Assembly: GCA_947175585.1 (NCBI GenBank)
Contig: CAMWNL010000112.1
Coordinates: 1 to 6,324 of the forward strand
Direction: 5' to 3'
DNA length: 6,324 nucleotides
From: an uncultured Bacteroidales bacterium
Lineage (GTDB): Bacteria > Bacteroidota > Bacteroidia > Bacteroidales > Muribaculaceae
Part shown: positions 1 through 5,974 of the stretch, piece after piece
Layout: each line of letters begins with the position of its first letter
How positions within the stretch are numbered: position 1 is the first letter of the stretch
Made by a program: the position numbers and the translations under genes
Notes under the pieces: generated by a model
The model's database searches: none
Told to the model about the DNA's origin: nothing
Seen by the model: only the letters and a program-made list of their open reading frames with translations

Positions 1-2450
1 GCATTACGAGAGTTGATCTCAGGCAAGAAGCGCTTGCGGTCCATAATCGTGGTGACAAATCCGTCGCGGCGCGCTTCCTCGACAATATCTTTCATGTATT
101 TCGCTACGTCGGGGTAGGTCTGCAGATATCCGTCGATAAGGCTTTTCGCTTCTGCGCGAGGTATCGCAAGTCTTTCCGACAGACCGAAGGCCGATATGCC
201 ATATATAATGCCGAAATTGGCGGTCTTGGCGGCTCTGCGCTGATTGTCGCTCACTTCTTCAGGGGCGAGATGATAGATTTTAGCTGCGGTCGAGCGATGG
301 ATATCCTGATGCTCGACAAACGCTTCGATCATGGTCGGGTCACCGCTGAGATGAGCCATGAGCCGCAATTCGATTTGTGAGTAGTCAGCGCTCATTATCA
401 GGTCTCCGCGGTCAGGGATAAAGGCACGGCGTATTTCGCGGCCTTCGTCTGTGCGGATCGGGATATTCTGTAGGTTGGGATTGGTCGATGATATTCGTCC
501 GGTGGCTGTAACGGTCTGGTTGAATGTCGTGTGAATTTTGCCGGTCTGAGGATTTATCAGCTTAGGCAACGCGTCGACATAGGTTGCCAATAATTTTTTC
601 AGCCCTCTTATTTCAAGTATCAGACTGACGATAGGGTGACGGTTGCGGTATTTTTCGAGAACCTCCTCTGTCGTAGACCATGCTCCGCGTTTGGTTTTCT
701 TGGCTGAGGGGTCGATCTGTAATTTGCCGAAAAGCACTTCGCCGACCTGCATCGGCGATCCGATGTTGAATGTTTCGCCCGCGAGTTCATAGACTTGCTG
801 CTCCAGATTGAGCATTCTCGCCGTAAGGCGACGTGACTGCGCTGCAAGCTCTGCGACATCTATTCTGACCCCTTCCCACTCCATGTCGGCGAGAACCCTG
901 ACAAATGGAAATTCGATTTTGTCAAGAAGGTGTTTCTGTCCCTGCTGTTCGATCTCGTTGACCAGAACAGGCACGAGCTGACGCACAATCAGAGCTGTCT
1001 CGCCGTTGACCTTTATATATCTCCCGGGGTCGGCGGCATAGGCCGCTTTCGCGTCTGCAGGCGTGAGATCATAATCCATTGTTTTCCTTTTCAGATATGC
1101 GGCTGCCAGACTGACTGGTCGGTGGTTTGTTTCGGGAGAAAGTATGTAGTGGGCGACCGCTACATCGAAGAATCTGCATGTAAATGCGATGTTTTCGCGA
1201 CGCAATAATAATATGTCGCGTTTGATATCGGCAGAAACAATTGTGACGCTTTCGCTTGCGAAAAGCGGAGCGAGCATTGCCATCATCTCTTCTCGCCCCA
1301 TACCGGCCGGAGGCAACTGAGCGTATACACTTTCGTTATCCTCGATATTTAATGCTATACCTTCCCATCGCGCGGTCATCGCTTCGTCTCCTGAGACAAA
1401 AAGCGACATTCCGACCAGTTCGCTTTTAATGGCTTTGCTCAGAAATTTCGATAATTCATCAGGATTGTCGATCACTCTGACCGGGGTCTCTGTCCGGCTG
1501 CTTGTCTCATTGACGCCATTGTCAAAGTCAAAGAGCGACGGCATTGATGCCGGTTCCGTCTTCACCGGCTCAACAGCTGATTTCAGTCGGGCGGCAAATG
1601 TCTTGAACTCAAGTTCTTCATAGACCGATATCAGGGCATCGGTGTCCGGCTCCTTGCGTGCGAGCATAGCCGGTGTCACATCGAGCGGTATATCGGTCTT
1701 GATTGTAACGAGAAATTTCGAAAAACGTATTTGCTCTGCATTGTCACTGATTTTTGTACGGAGAGCTCCCTTCAGTTTATCGACGTTGTCGAGCATATTT
1801 TCCACCGATCCCCATTCTCCGATCAGTTTTGCGGCAGTCTTCTCTCCGACTCCCGGGCAGCCTGGCACATTGTCGCTCGCGTCTCCCTCAAGAGCGAGCA
1901 GGTCTATCACCTGACGGGGCGATGAAATGCCGTAGCGTTCGCAGACCTCTTTCGGACCTCTGATTTCAAAGCCCTGTCCTTTAAGTGCCGGACGATACAT
2001 GAATGTATGCTCGTCGACCAGCTGTCCGTAGTCCTTGTCTGGCGTCATCATGTAGGTAGTGAAGCCTTGTTTCTCCGCCAGCACAGCCAGTGAGCCGATG
2101 ACATCGTCGGCCTCATAGTGGGGCATTTCTATGATAGGTATGCGGTATGCTTCCAATATCCGCTTGATATATGGTATCGATAGTGTGATATCTTCCGGCT
2201 GTTTGTCGCGCTGGGCTTTGTATTCCGGATATGCTTCGTGACGGAATGTCTGACATCCCGGTGGGTCGAAACATACCGCTATATAATCGGGCGCCTCTTT
2301 TCGCAATATTTCATCGAGAGTGTTACAGAAACCGAAAATAGCCGACGTGTTGAAGCCGGTCGAGGTCACTCGGGGCGAACGAAACAATGCGTAATAAGCC
2401 CGGTAGATTAGGGCGTATGCGTCAAGTAAAAATAGTTTTTTTTCTTCCAT
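1..2450 (-). CDS. polA: DNA polymerase I, 3' end cut by window edge
   Basis: Replication and repair polymerase that removes RNA primers and fills gaps. 816 codons are visible; about 100 C-terminal residues lie outside, including the motif C His-Asp-Glu. Residues 1-290 form the 5' nuclease, with metal ligands D10, E113/D115/D116, D138/D140 and D190/D193; the first eight positions match E. coli numbering or nearly so. Residues about 320-510 are the 3'-5' exonuclease fold, where key acids are replaced: the D355/E357 pair aligns to S349/F351 and D501 to N482, while D424 is kept as D412. The polymerase domain has motif A (DYSQIELR, D689) and an intact O helix (R738, K742, F746, Y750). The start at 2450 gives MEEKKLFLLDAYALIYRAYY, typical of the family. 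It is transcribed divergently from the polyprenyl synthase gene. Identification is very secure; loss of proofreading is inferred from a by-eye alignment. Confidence 0.97.
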   Translation of the reverse strand, partial: MEEKKLFLLDAYALIYRAYYALFRSPRVTSTGFNTSAIFGFCNTLDEILRKEAPDYIAVCFDPPGCQTFRHEAYPEYKAQRDKQPEDITLSIPYIKRILEAYRIPIIEMPHYEADDVIGSLAVLAEKQGFTTYMMTPDKDYGQLVDEHTFMYRPALKGQGFEIRGPKEVCERYGISSPRQVIDLLALEGDASDNVPGCPGVGEKTAAKLIGEWGSVENMLDNVDKLKGALRTKISDNAEQIRFSKFLVTIKTDIPLDVTPAMLARKEPDTDALISVYEELEFKTFAARLKSAVEPVKTEPASMPSLFDFDNGVNETSSRTETPVRVIDNPDELSKFLSKAIKSELVGMSLFVSGDEAMTARWEGIALNIEDNESVYAQLPPAGMGREEMMAMLAPLFASESVTIVSADIKRDILLLRRENIAFTCRFFDVAVAHYILSPETNHRPVSLAAAYLKRKTMDYDLTPADAKAAYAADPGRYIKVNGETALIVRQLVPVLVNEIEQQGQKHLLDKIEFPFVRVLADMEWEGVRIDVAELAAQSRRLTARMLNLEQQVYELAGETFNIGSPMQVGEVLFGKLQIDPSAKKTKRGAWSTTEEVLEKYRNRHPIVSLILEIRGLKKLLATYVDALPKLINPQTGKIHTTFNQTVTATGRISSTNPNLQNIPIRTDEGREIRRAFIPDRGDLIMSADYSQIELRLMAHLSGDPTMIEAFVEHQDIHRSTAAKIYHLAPEEVSDNQRRAAKTANFGIIYGISAFGLSERLAIPRAEAKSLIDGYLQTYPDVAKYMKDIVEEARRDGFVTTIMDRKRFLPEINSRN

Positions 2451-2478
2451 ATTCGGGTATCTGTGTATTATTAAAGGC

Positions 2479-2510
2479 TAAAATTAATAAGAATCTGTCG
2501 TTCCATCAAA
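2479..2510 (-). promoter_or_regulatory. polA promoter (Bacteroidota type)
   Basis: Read on the minus strand, TTTG (2510-2507) is followed after exactly 20 bases by TAATTTTA (2486-2479), one base off the Bacteroidota -7 consensus TAnnTTTG. Transcription would start near 2472, about 20 bases before the polA ATG. The site lies back to back with, and just left of, the -7 element of the divergent synthase gene, so the two polymerases may compete. Confidence 0.55.
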
Positions 2511-2527
2511 AAAAGTTGCTACCTTTG
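2496..2527 (+). promoter_or_regulatory. Polyprenyl synthase promoter
   Basis: TACCTTTG at 2520-2527 matches the Bacteroidota -7 consensus TAnnTTTG perfectly and continues as TTTGCAA. The -33 element at the expected distance (about 2496-2499) is poor. The predicted start near 2533 leaves a leader of only about a dozen bases before the ATG at 2546. The -7 sits inside a small inverted repeat, GTTGC-TACCTTT-GCAAC (2515-2531), which could be an operator or chance. Confidence 0.6.
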
Positions 2528-2545
2528 CAACTTGTAAGCGATATT

Positions 2546-3520
2546 ATGACGATTCTTGACGCCATACATAAGACCATTGCTCCTGAGCTCGCTCGGCTTA
2601 ATGACCGGATGAGTGCTCAGCTGTCGACATCTAATATGTTGATGAACAAGGTTGTGTCAACACAGTTGAGCTCTAAGGGCAAACAGATCCGCCCGGTGAT
2701 AGTTATCCTTTGTTCACGCCTTTTCGGTGAAACTAACGACAATACCATTGCCGCCGCCGCTTCGGTCGAGTTGCTCCATAACGCGACCTTGATTCACGAT
2801 GATGTGGTTGACGACTCTAAGACCCGTCGCAATCAGCCTACGATTAATTCAATCTGGGACAATCATATAGCTGTCCTGGTCGGTGACTATTTCGTGTCTT
2901 GCGCGATGCAGCAGGCGATTTCGACCGGCGATATTCGCATCATTGACGCTCTTTGCTATCTGGGCAAACTTTTGTCTCTTGGCGAAATCGACCAGATTTA
3001 CAATGCCCGTTACCATACTCTCACCGAAGAGGCCTATTATAATATCATAAGCAATAAGACGGCCTCGCTGTTTGTTGCCTGTGCAAAGATGGGATGCTAT
3101 GCTGCCGGAGTGTTTGACAGTCGCGTCGATGACCTTGCTGAATTCGCTCGTCTGTTAGGACTCTGCTTCCAGATTCGCGACGATGTCTTTGACTATTTTG
3201 TTAGTGATGCCATTGGCAAACCGACGAGCAATGACCTTCGTGAAGGCAAAATCACCTTGCCCCTGCTTCATACTCTTCTTCGCGATGACTTGCCTGACCA
3301 TGAGGCTATGGTCGAACTCTCGCGAAAGGAGATTCTTGATGATGCAGATATCGCTACATTGATATCTTTTGCTGTCGATAACGGCGGCATAGACTATGCC
3401 TTCCGCGAGATGAATCGTCTGCGCGGCGAGGCCGAGAAGACTCTTGCTGCCTTCCCTCCGTCAGAGATTAAAGACACACTTCTCTCTCTCTTCGATTATA
3501 TAATCTCACGCGATCACTGA
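2546..3520 (+). CDS. All-trans polyprenyl diphosphate synthase (IspB-like)
   Basis: Cytoplasmic enzyme that extends an allylic diphosphate with isopentenyl diphosphate units to a long isoprenoid, probably the menaquinone side chain. 324 residues, the usual family length. It shows the K46/R49 diphosphate-binding pair (GKQIRP), the first aspartate-rich motif DDVVD (85-89) followed by RR, the KTASL motif (171-175), the second aspartate-rich motif DDVFD (212-216), and GK(224)...ND...EGKITLPLL. The residue five places before the first motif is alanine (A80), which in this family goes with long products; exact chain length cannot be read from sequence. The reading frame is open back to 2387, but that would overlap polA and its promoter. 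I chose the ATG at 2546 because it follows the -7 element and gives the normal N-terminus. No Shine-Dalgarno is visible, as is usual in Bacteroidota. Confidence 0.93.
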   Translation: MTILDAIHKTIAPELARLNDRMSAQLSTSNMLMNKVVSTQLSSKGKQIRPVIVILCSRLFGETNDNTIAAAASVELLHNATLIHDDVVDDSKTRRNQPTINSIWDNHIAVLVGDYFVSCAMQQAISTGDIRIIDALCYLGKLLSLGEIDQIYNARYHTLTEEAYYNIISNKTASLFVACAKMGCYAAGVFDSRVDDLAEFARLLGLCFQIRDDVFDYFVSDAIGKPTSNDLREGKITLPLLHTLLRDDLPDHEAMVELSRKEILDDADIATLISFAVDNGGIDYAFREMNRLRGEAEKTLAAFPPSEIKDTLLSLFDYIISRDH

Positions 3521-3537
3521 TTAATTAACAGAGAATA

Positions 3538-3569
3538 TTTGCAGGTAGCGTAAAAAAACACTACCTTTG
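3538..3569 (+). promoter_or_regulatory. gtrA-like gene promoter
   Basis: TTTG (3538-3541), 20 bases, then TACCTTTG (3562-3569): a perfect match to the Bacteroidota consensus. The 12 bases CTACCTTTGCAA (3561-3572) are identical to those at the synthase promoter (2519-2530). A GGTAG-N12-CTACC inverted repeat (3544-3565) overlaps the spacer and -7. The strong promoter suggests this gene is not simply cotranscribed with the synthase gene that ends at 3520. Confidence 0.75.
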
Positions 3570-3596
3570 CAAGTACCTCTAAACTAATGTCAACCG

Positions 3597-4088
3597 GTGT
3601 CAAGCAATCTGATAGATAAAATAAAGAGTCAGACATGGGTTCTGAAAGCTATGGCGACGTCTCAGGCTTCTGCTTGGGTCGACTTTATCACGTCGTTTGT
3701 AGTCTTTGCTGTAATCGGTCTCAGCGGTGGTGATGCGGCTGCCGCAGGGGCTATTGCCGGTGGCGTTGTTAATTGCACTCTTAACTATAAGTGGACTTTC
3801 CGGGGTTCTCATTGCCCTGTGGCCAATGTTGTCATCAAGTATGCTATGGTATGGGTCGGCTCGCTTCTTCTGAATGCTTACGGCACAGAATACCTCACCG
3901 ATATCTGCCTTGACAGCAGTCTGCTTGGCATCTGGGGCATATCGCGCAACCTCCGCTTCACAATTGCCCGCCTCACAGTCTCATTCCTCGTCTCCGTCTT
4001 CTGGAACCTCCTCCTCCAGCGCACCTTCGTCTACCGCTACGTCAAATTTGACAATTTCCTCCAAGTCATCACAACTCGCTCCCACTAA
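3597..4088 (+). CDS. GtrA-family four-helix membrane protein
   Basis: 163 residues, hydrophobic, with four predicted membrane segments near 26-43, 46-64, 79-98 and 122-141. The motif VVNCTLNYKWTFRG (57-70) after helix 2 and FWNLLLQRTFVYR (135-147) after helix 4 match the paired N-x-x-L-x-x-x-(W/F)-(T/V)-F signatures of GtrA proteins. GtrA relatives act in the inner membrane with polyprenyl-phosphate-linked sugars, for example in O-antigen glucosylation; the substrate here is unknown. The start is uncertain: the frame opens at GTG 3597, or at ATG 3651 (M19), and an ATG at 3587 lies in another frame and reaches a stop after ten codons. I prefer GTG because residues 5-18 look like the usual basic lead-in to helix 1. 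Codon choice shifts to C-ending codons in the last third. An 84-bp repeat begins 23 bases after the stop. Confidence 0.85.
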   Translation: MSSNLIDKIKSQTWVLKAMATSQASAWVDFITSFVVFAVIGLSGGDAAAAGAIAGGVVNCTLNYKWTFRGSHCPVANVVIKYAMVWVGSLLLNAYGTEYLTDICLDSSLLGIWGISRNLRFTIARLTVSFLVSVFWNLLLQRTFVYRYVKFDNFLQVITTRSH

Positions 4089-4103
4089 CCACCGCTATGT
4101 GGT
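4088..4103 (+). terminator. Small hairpin at gtrA-like stop codon
   Basis: ACCAC-CGCTAT-GTGGT forms a five-pair hairpin that starts on the last base of the stop codon. No T-tract follows, so it is a weak terminator candidate; it may instead be the edge of the structured repeat island. Confidence 0.25.
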
Positions 4104-4111
4104 GACTCCCG

Positions 4112-4195
4112 GTCAGAGGGGCATAGTGATGAAGTTTTGGCGCGTAGCGCTTGACACGGCGTAGCAGTGGGAGGTGTTTAGGCTATGGCAAATTG
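4112..4195 (+). repeat. 84-bp direct repeat, left copy
   Basis: Matches 5821-5904 in the same orientation without gaps, with 6 differences in 84 bases by hand count. It contains two GCGTAGC heptamers (4142-4148, 4159-4165), each with GTA as the loop of a short hairpin: GGCGC-GTA-GCGCT (4139-4151) and CAC-GGC-GTA-GCA-GTG (4155-4169, one mismatched pair). No convincing reading frame explains it, and it lies outside the genes. It forms the left boundary of the segment carrying the two AT-rich minus-strand genes. Confidence 0.9.
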
Positions 4196-4354
4196 GCGGC
4201 GCTGCTGCTTCTCATTGGCCGTTGTGGGTTGGGGGGCTTGCGACAATGGCCGCAGTGCGGCTAAAGAGTGATAGCCACATGCTAGCGCCGCATCGCGGTG
4301 CGCAGCTTGTGGTAACCGCGTCCCATCCTCCACATTGGCCGCGTAGCGGTCACA
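4196..4354. other. GC-rich hairpin-dense intergenic island
   Basis: I see no gene in this stretch. It holds successive potential stems: CCGTTGT/ACAATGG (4219-4249, one G-T pair, G-rich loop), GCCGC-AGT-GCGGC (4249-4261), a long bulged hairpin (4275-4312), and TGGCCGC-GTA-GCGGTCA (4336-4352), whose tip is again GCGTAGC. The open plus-strand frame across it (4174-4494) has low-complexity, unconvincing protein. It could be a repeat family member, a structured RNA, or debris of an insertion. Confidence 0.6.
4275..4312. repeat. Long bulged hairpin
   Basis: The outer stem CCACA (4275-4279) pairs with TGTGG (4308-4312). Then GCT/AGC, GCGC/GCGC and CGC/GCG stack around an ATC loop, with one T-T mismatch, one A bulge and one GT bulge: 15 pairs in 38 bases. 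No T-tract follows on either strand, so it does not read as a classical terminator. Confidence 0.6.
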
Positions 4355-4465
4355 CTAAGCCTCAAACCCATAGCCCGTCACTGTCGCGCCATCGCCGGGC
4401 AACATCTGCATCGCCGTTGCTACGCCGAAAGCGATTATCATTATTAATATTGCCGTTTGTCGCAT
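4355..4465 (-). CDS. Possible 36-residue signal-peptide-like peptide
   Basis: An ATG at 4465 opens 36 codons ending in TAG at 4355. Residues 1-19 (MRQTAILIMIIAFGVATAM) have a basic start and a hydrophobic core like a signal or membrane segment; the rest is short, polar and glycine-rich. It begins 15 bases after the lipoprotein stop codon on the same strand, so it could be cotranscribed with it. The tail runs into the GC-rich repeat island, so it may be the surviving start of a secreted protein broken by that sequence, or chance. Not recognised as a known family. Confidence 0.35.
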   Translation of the reverse strand: MRQTAILIMIIAFGVATAMQMLPGDGATVTGYGFEA

Positions 4466-4480
4466 ATTTGCCTTTGTTTG

Positions 4481-5008
4481 TTATTGAAAATTAGCATAAT
4501 GGGCGATGATGCTGTCATTCCATTCGATTTTCTCCCCACAAGAGTACATACCATTCTTGTCTACGGCATACCCATCGCCTAAATATTTAAAGGTCTTTGG
4601 GTCTGCTCCAGGAATTCGAATGTCACCGTCGAACCACTTTGAATAAGGTAATGCGACTTCTGTATCAGAATACCAGTAACTAGTTGGACAATAGACATAC
4701 TTTGCATCCTTTGCATAATTGTACTTTGAATCGTATGTGTTTATATAAAGCGTTTCTATATCAACATTATCAATAGGGACGCGTGGCGGTTCAGACCAAA
4801 ACGTATACCAGTTTATGGAATCTATATTTTCAAAACATATTCCATATACACTATCATCGTGCAAAATATAGTTGCTGGTAATTGGTGCGTCATAGATGCT
4901 CACCCACTCACCATTATCTTTAATTCCCGATGTATCATATCTCTTACACCCGGTAATAAAAAGCATAATTAAAATTAACTGACTTAAAAATAATCTTCTC
5001 ATCGACAT
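4481..5008 (-). CDS. Small DKNYY-type lipoprotein
   Basis: 175 residues. The N-terminus has basic residues, a hydrophobic stretch and a lipobox ending ITGC (C21), so it should be exported, cleaved and lipidated. Near the C-terminus, GADPKTFKYLGDGYAVDKN (134-152) followed by the GMYSCGEKI stretch closely resembles the DKNYY repeat (family PF13644), and YAKDAKYVYCP (98-108) looks like an earlier degenerate copy. Function of such proteins is not established. Start choice: M1 at 5008, with M3 (5002) a possible alternative; either keeps the signal. Base composition is clearly more AT-rich than polA or the GtrA gene, and the gene lies inside the direct-repeat pair, which suggests acquisition. I found no consensus promoter just upstream; a likely terminator separates it from the gene before it. 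Confidence 0.85.
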   Translation of the reverse strand: MSMRRLFLSQLILIMLFITGCKRYDTSGIKDNGEWVSIYDAPITSNYILHDDSVYGICFENIDSINWYTFWSEPPRVPIDNVDIETLYINTYDSKYNYAKDAKYVYCPTSYWYSDTEVALPYSKWFDGDIRIPGADPKTFKYLGDGYAVDKNGMYSCGEKIEWNDSIIAHYANFQ

Positions 5009-5127
5009 AAATATTTAGATGTAAATTGAAAATATGGAAATGTGAAAATTCTATGAGGATTATATCGTTTTCGTAATGGACTATACTTGTTTAAATTACC
5101 TCCTTTGTACATTTTTGTTGAACCTGC

Positions 5128-5156
5128 AAAAAAATGGGACGGCTTTCGCGAAAAGC
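5128..5156 (-). terminator. Candidate terminator after 5174-5680 gene
   Basis: On the minus strand GCTTT-TCGCG-AAAGC (5156-5142) is followed after seven bases by seven T residues (5134-5128). The gap between stem and T-tract is longer than ideal. It lies 18 bases beyond the stop codon of the upstream membrane-protein gene. Confidence 0.4.
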
Positions 5157-5173
5157 GACTTGCCTATACCTAA

Positions 5174-5680
5174 CTAATAATACTGCGCCCATGACTCTTC
5201 ATAGGAGACTCCGATTTGGCTTAAAATCTGATTTTCAAATGCTTTAAGAACTTGTTCCCGCTCTTTTTTATTTGCTTCTCCAAATGTAATCGAATTATTA
5301 AAATTCCTATCGGTTGAAAAGCACCGTAATAAAAGATCAGTTCTATCTTTTTGCGAAGATCCAATAGTCTGAATTTGTACATATACATACTTATTATCAA
5401 CTCTTATTGGGAATCGCCAATAATCTCCAACAGATTTTTTTGATATCAATGAATCAGTATTAAAATCGTTTTGATTAATATTGGGAGCATATATCCTCTG
5501 TAAACTATCGCATTTATTTATCATATTTTCTACTTTTGAATATACGATATAAACATGTGACCCTCCACGAGATGTCGCAAAATAGCCATGCTTCATAGCA
5601 TAGGGTATCCATAACAGAAACATGCATATTAGTGAGCACACACCAATCAGAGGACCAAACCGATACATAAATATTTTCAT
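5174..5680 (-). CDS. Hypothetical single-pass membrane protein
   Basis: 168 residues, not recognised as a known family. One hydrophobic segment (about 9-28) follows a short basic N-terminus and has no lipobox cysteine, so it is probably an uncleaved anchor with the rest outside the cytoplasmic membrane. The remaining 140 residues are soluble, with alternating hydrophobic strands (for example KYVYVQIQTIG, 97-107) and a charged helix-like stretch (137-156). Four cysteines, two of them in the anchor. It has its own promoter (5716-5747) and a probable terminator, so it is likely transcribed apart from the lipoprotein gene 165 bases downstream. It is AT-rich and lies within the direct-repeat pair. 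The gene call is well supported by frame length, promoter spacing and composition; function is unknown. Confidence 0.8.
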   Translation of the reverse strand: MKIFMYRFGPLIGVCSLICMFLLWIPYAMKHGYFATSRGGSHVYIVYSKVENMINKCDSLQRIYAPNINQNDFNTDSLISKKSVGDYWRFPIRVDNKYVYVQIQTIGSSQKDRTDLLLRCFSTDRNFNNSITFGEANKKEREQVLKAFENQILSQIGVSYEESWAQYY

Positions 5681-5715
5681 AAGTATTATATTATTTAATT
5701 CCTAACTTACAATTG

Positions 5716-5747
5716 CAAAGATAAGTTTAAGACATTGATTTTGCAAG
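5716..5747 (-). promoter_or_regulatory. Promoter of membrane-protein gene
   Basis: On the minus strand CTTG (5747-5744), 20 bases, then TATCTTTG (5723-5716), matching -7 TAnnTTTG exactly and -33 TTTG at three of four bases, followed by CAA. Transcription would begin near 5709, about 30 bases before the ATG at 5680. Confidence 0.65.
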
Positions 5748-5820
5748 AGGTTACAATATGTTATATAGCAGGATTTCTATATGTATTAAGTCAGAGTGAT
5801 TAGTGACGAGGCTGTTCGAT

Positions 5821-5904
5821 GTCAGAGGAGCAGAGTGATGAAATTTTGGCGCGTAGCGCTTGACTCGGCGTAGCCGTGTGAGGTGTTTAGGCTATGGCAA
5901 ATTG
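5821..5904 (+). repeat. 84-bp direct repeat, right copy
   Basis: Same orientation as 4112-4195, 1709 bases away, ungapped, 6 differences. It carries GCGTAGC at 5851-5857 and 5868-5874. The second hairpin here is CGGC-GTA-GCCG with an outer T-T mismatch, whereas the left copy has its mismatch at a different pair, so both keep the fold. Just after the repeat a third unit, TTG-A-GC-GTA-GC-A-CAA (5902-5916), has the same design; the left copy lacks it at this place. Confidence 0.9.
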
Positions 5905-5914
5905 AGCGTAGCAC

Positions 5915-5974
5915 AATGCAGCCATAGTTTAAAGTGTTACCACATCATTCCAAGGTTCCGGTGCTGCATTTTTT
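5915..5974. repeat. Spaced inverted repeat ending in T-run
   Basis: AATGCAGC (5915-5922) and GCTGCATT (5963-5970) are perfect 8-bp inverted arms separated by 40 bases, with four more Ts after the right arm. CTATGGC (5892-5898) and GCCATAG (5921-5927) form a second, overlapping pair of arms. It could work as a loose terminator on the plus strand, but no plus-strand gene ends here. Confidence 0.4.

Noticed and set aside
930..1963. Several plus-strand and other open frames of 64-92 codons within polA (and one minus frame at 620-859).
   Set aside because: They are shadows of the polA frame, which shows continuous family motifs across the region; none has recognisable protein features.
2387..2545. 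A longer N-terminus for the polyprenyl synthase beginning at 2387.
   Set aside because: It would overlap the start of polA and the promoter at 2520-2527, and the extra 53 residues do not resemble the family; the ATG at 2546 fits.
3600..3812. Minus-strand frame of 70 codons inside the GtrA-like gene.
   Set aside because: Lies wholly opposite a well-supported gene and has no features of its own.
3874..4164. Plus-strand frame of 96 codons overlapping the end of the GtrA-like gene.
   Set aside because: Serine-rich low-complexity translation caused by the C-rich codons of the true frame; it also runs through the repeat.
4174..4494. Plus-strand frame of 106 codons across the GC-rich island.
   Set aside because: The product is histidine- and arginine-rich and low in complexity, no promoter precedes it, and the region is better explained by hairpins and repeats.
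4112..5904. Insertion sequence or integron bounded by the direct repeats.
   Set aside because: No transposase or integrase frame lies between the repeats, and the 84-bp units are far longer than target-site duplications; I call it only a repeat-bracketed cassette.
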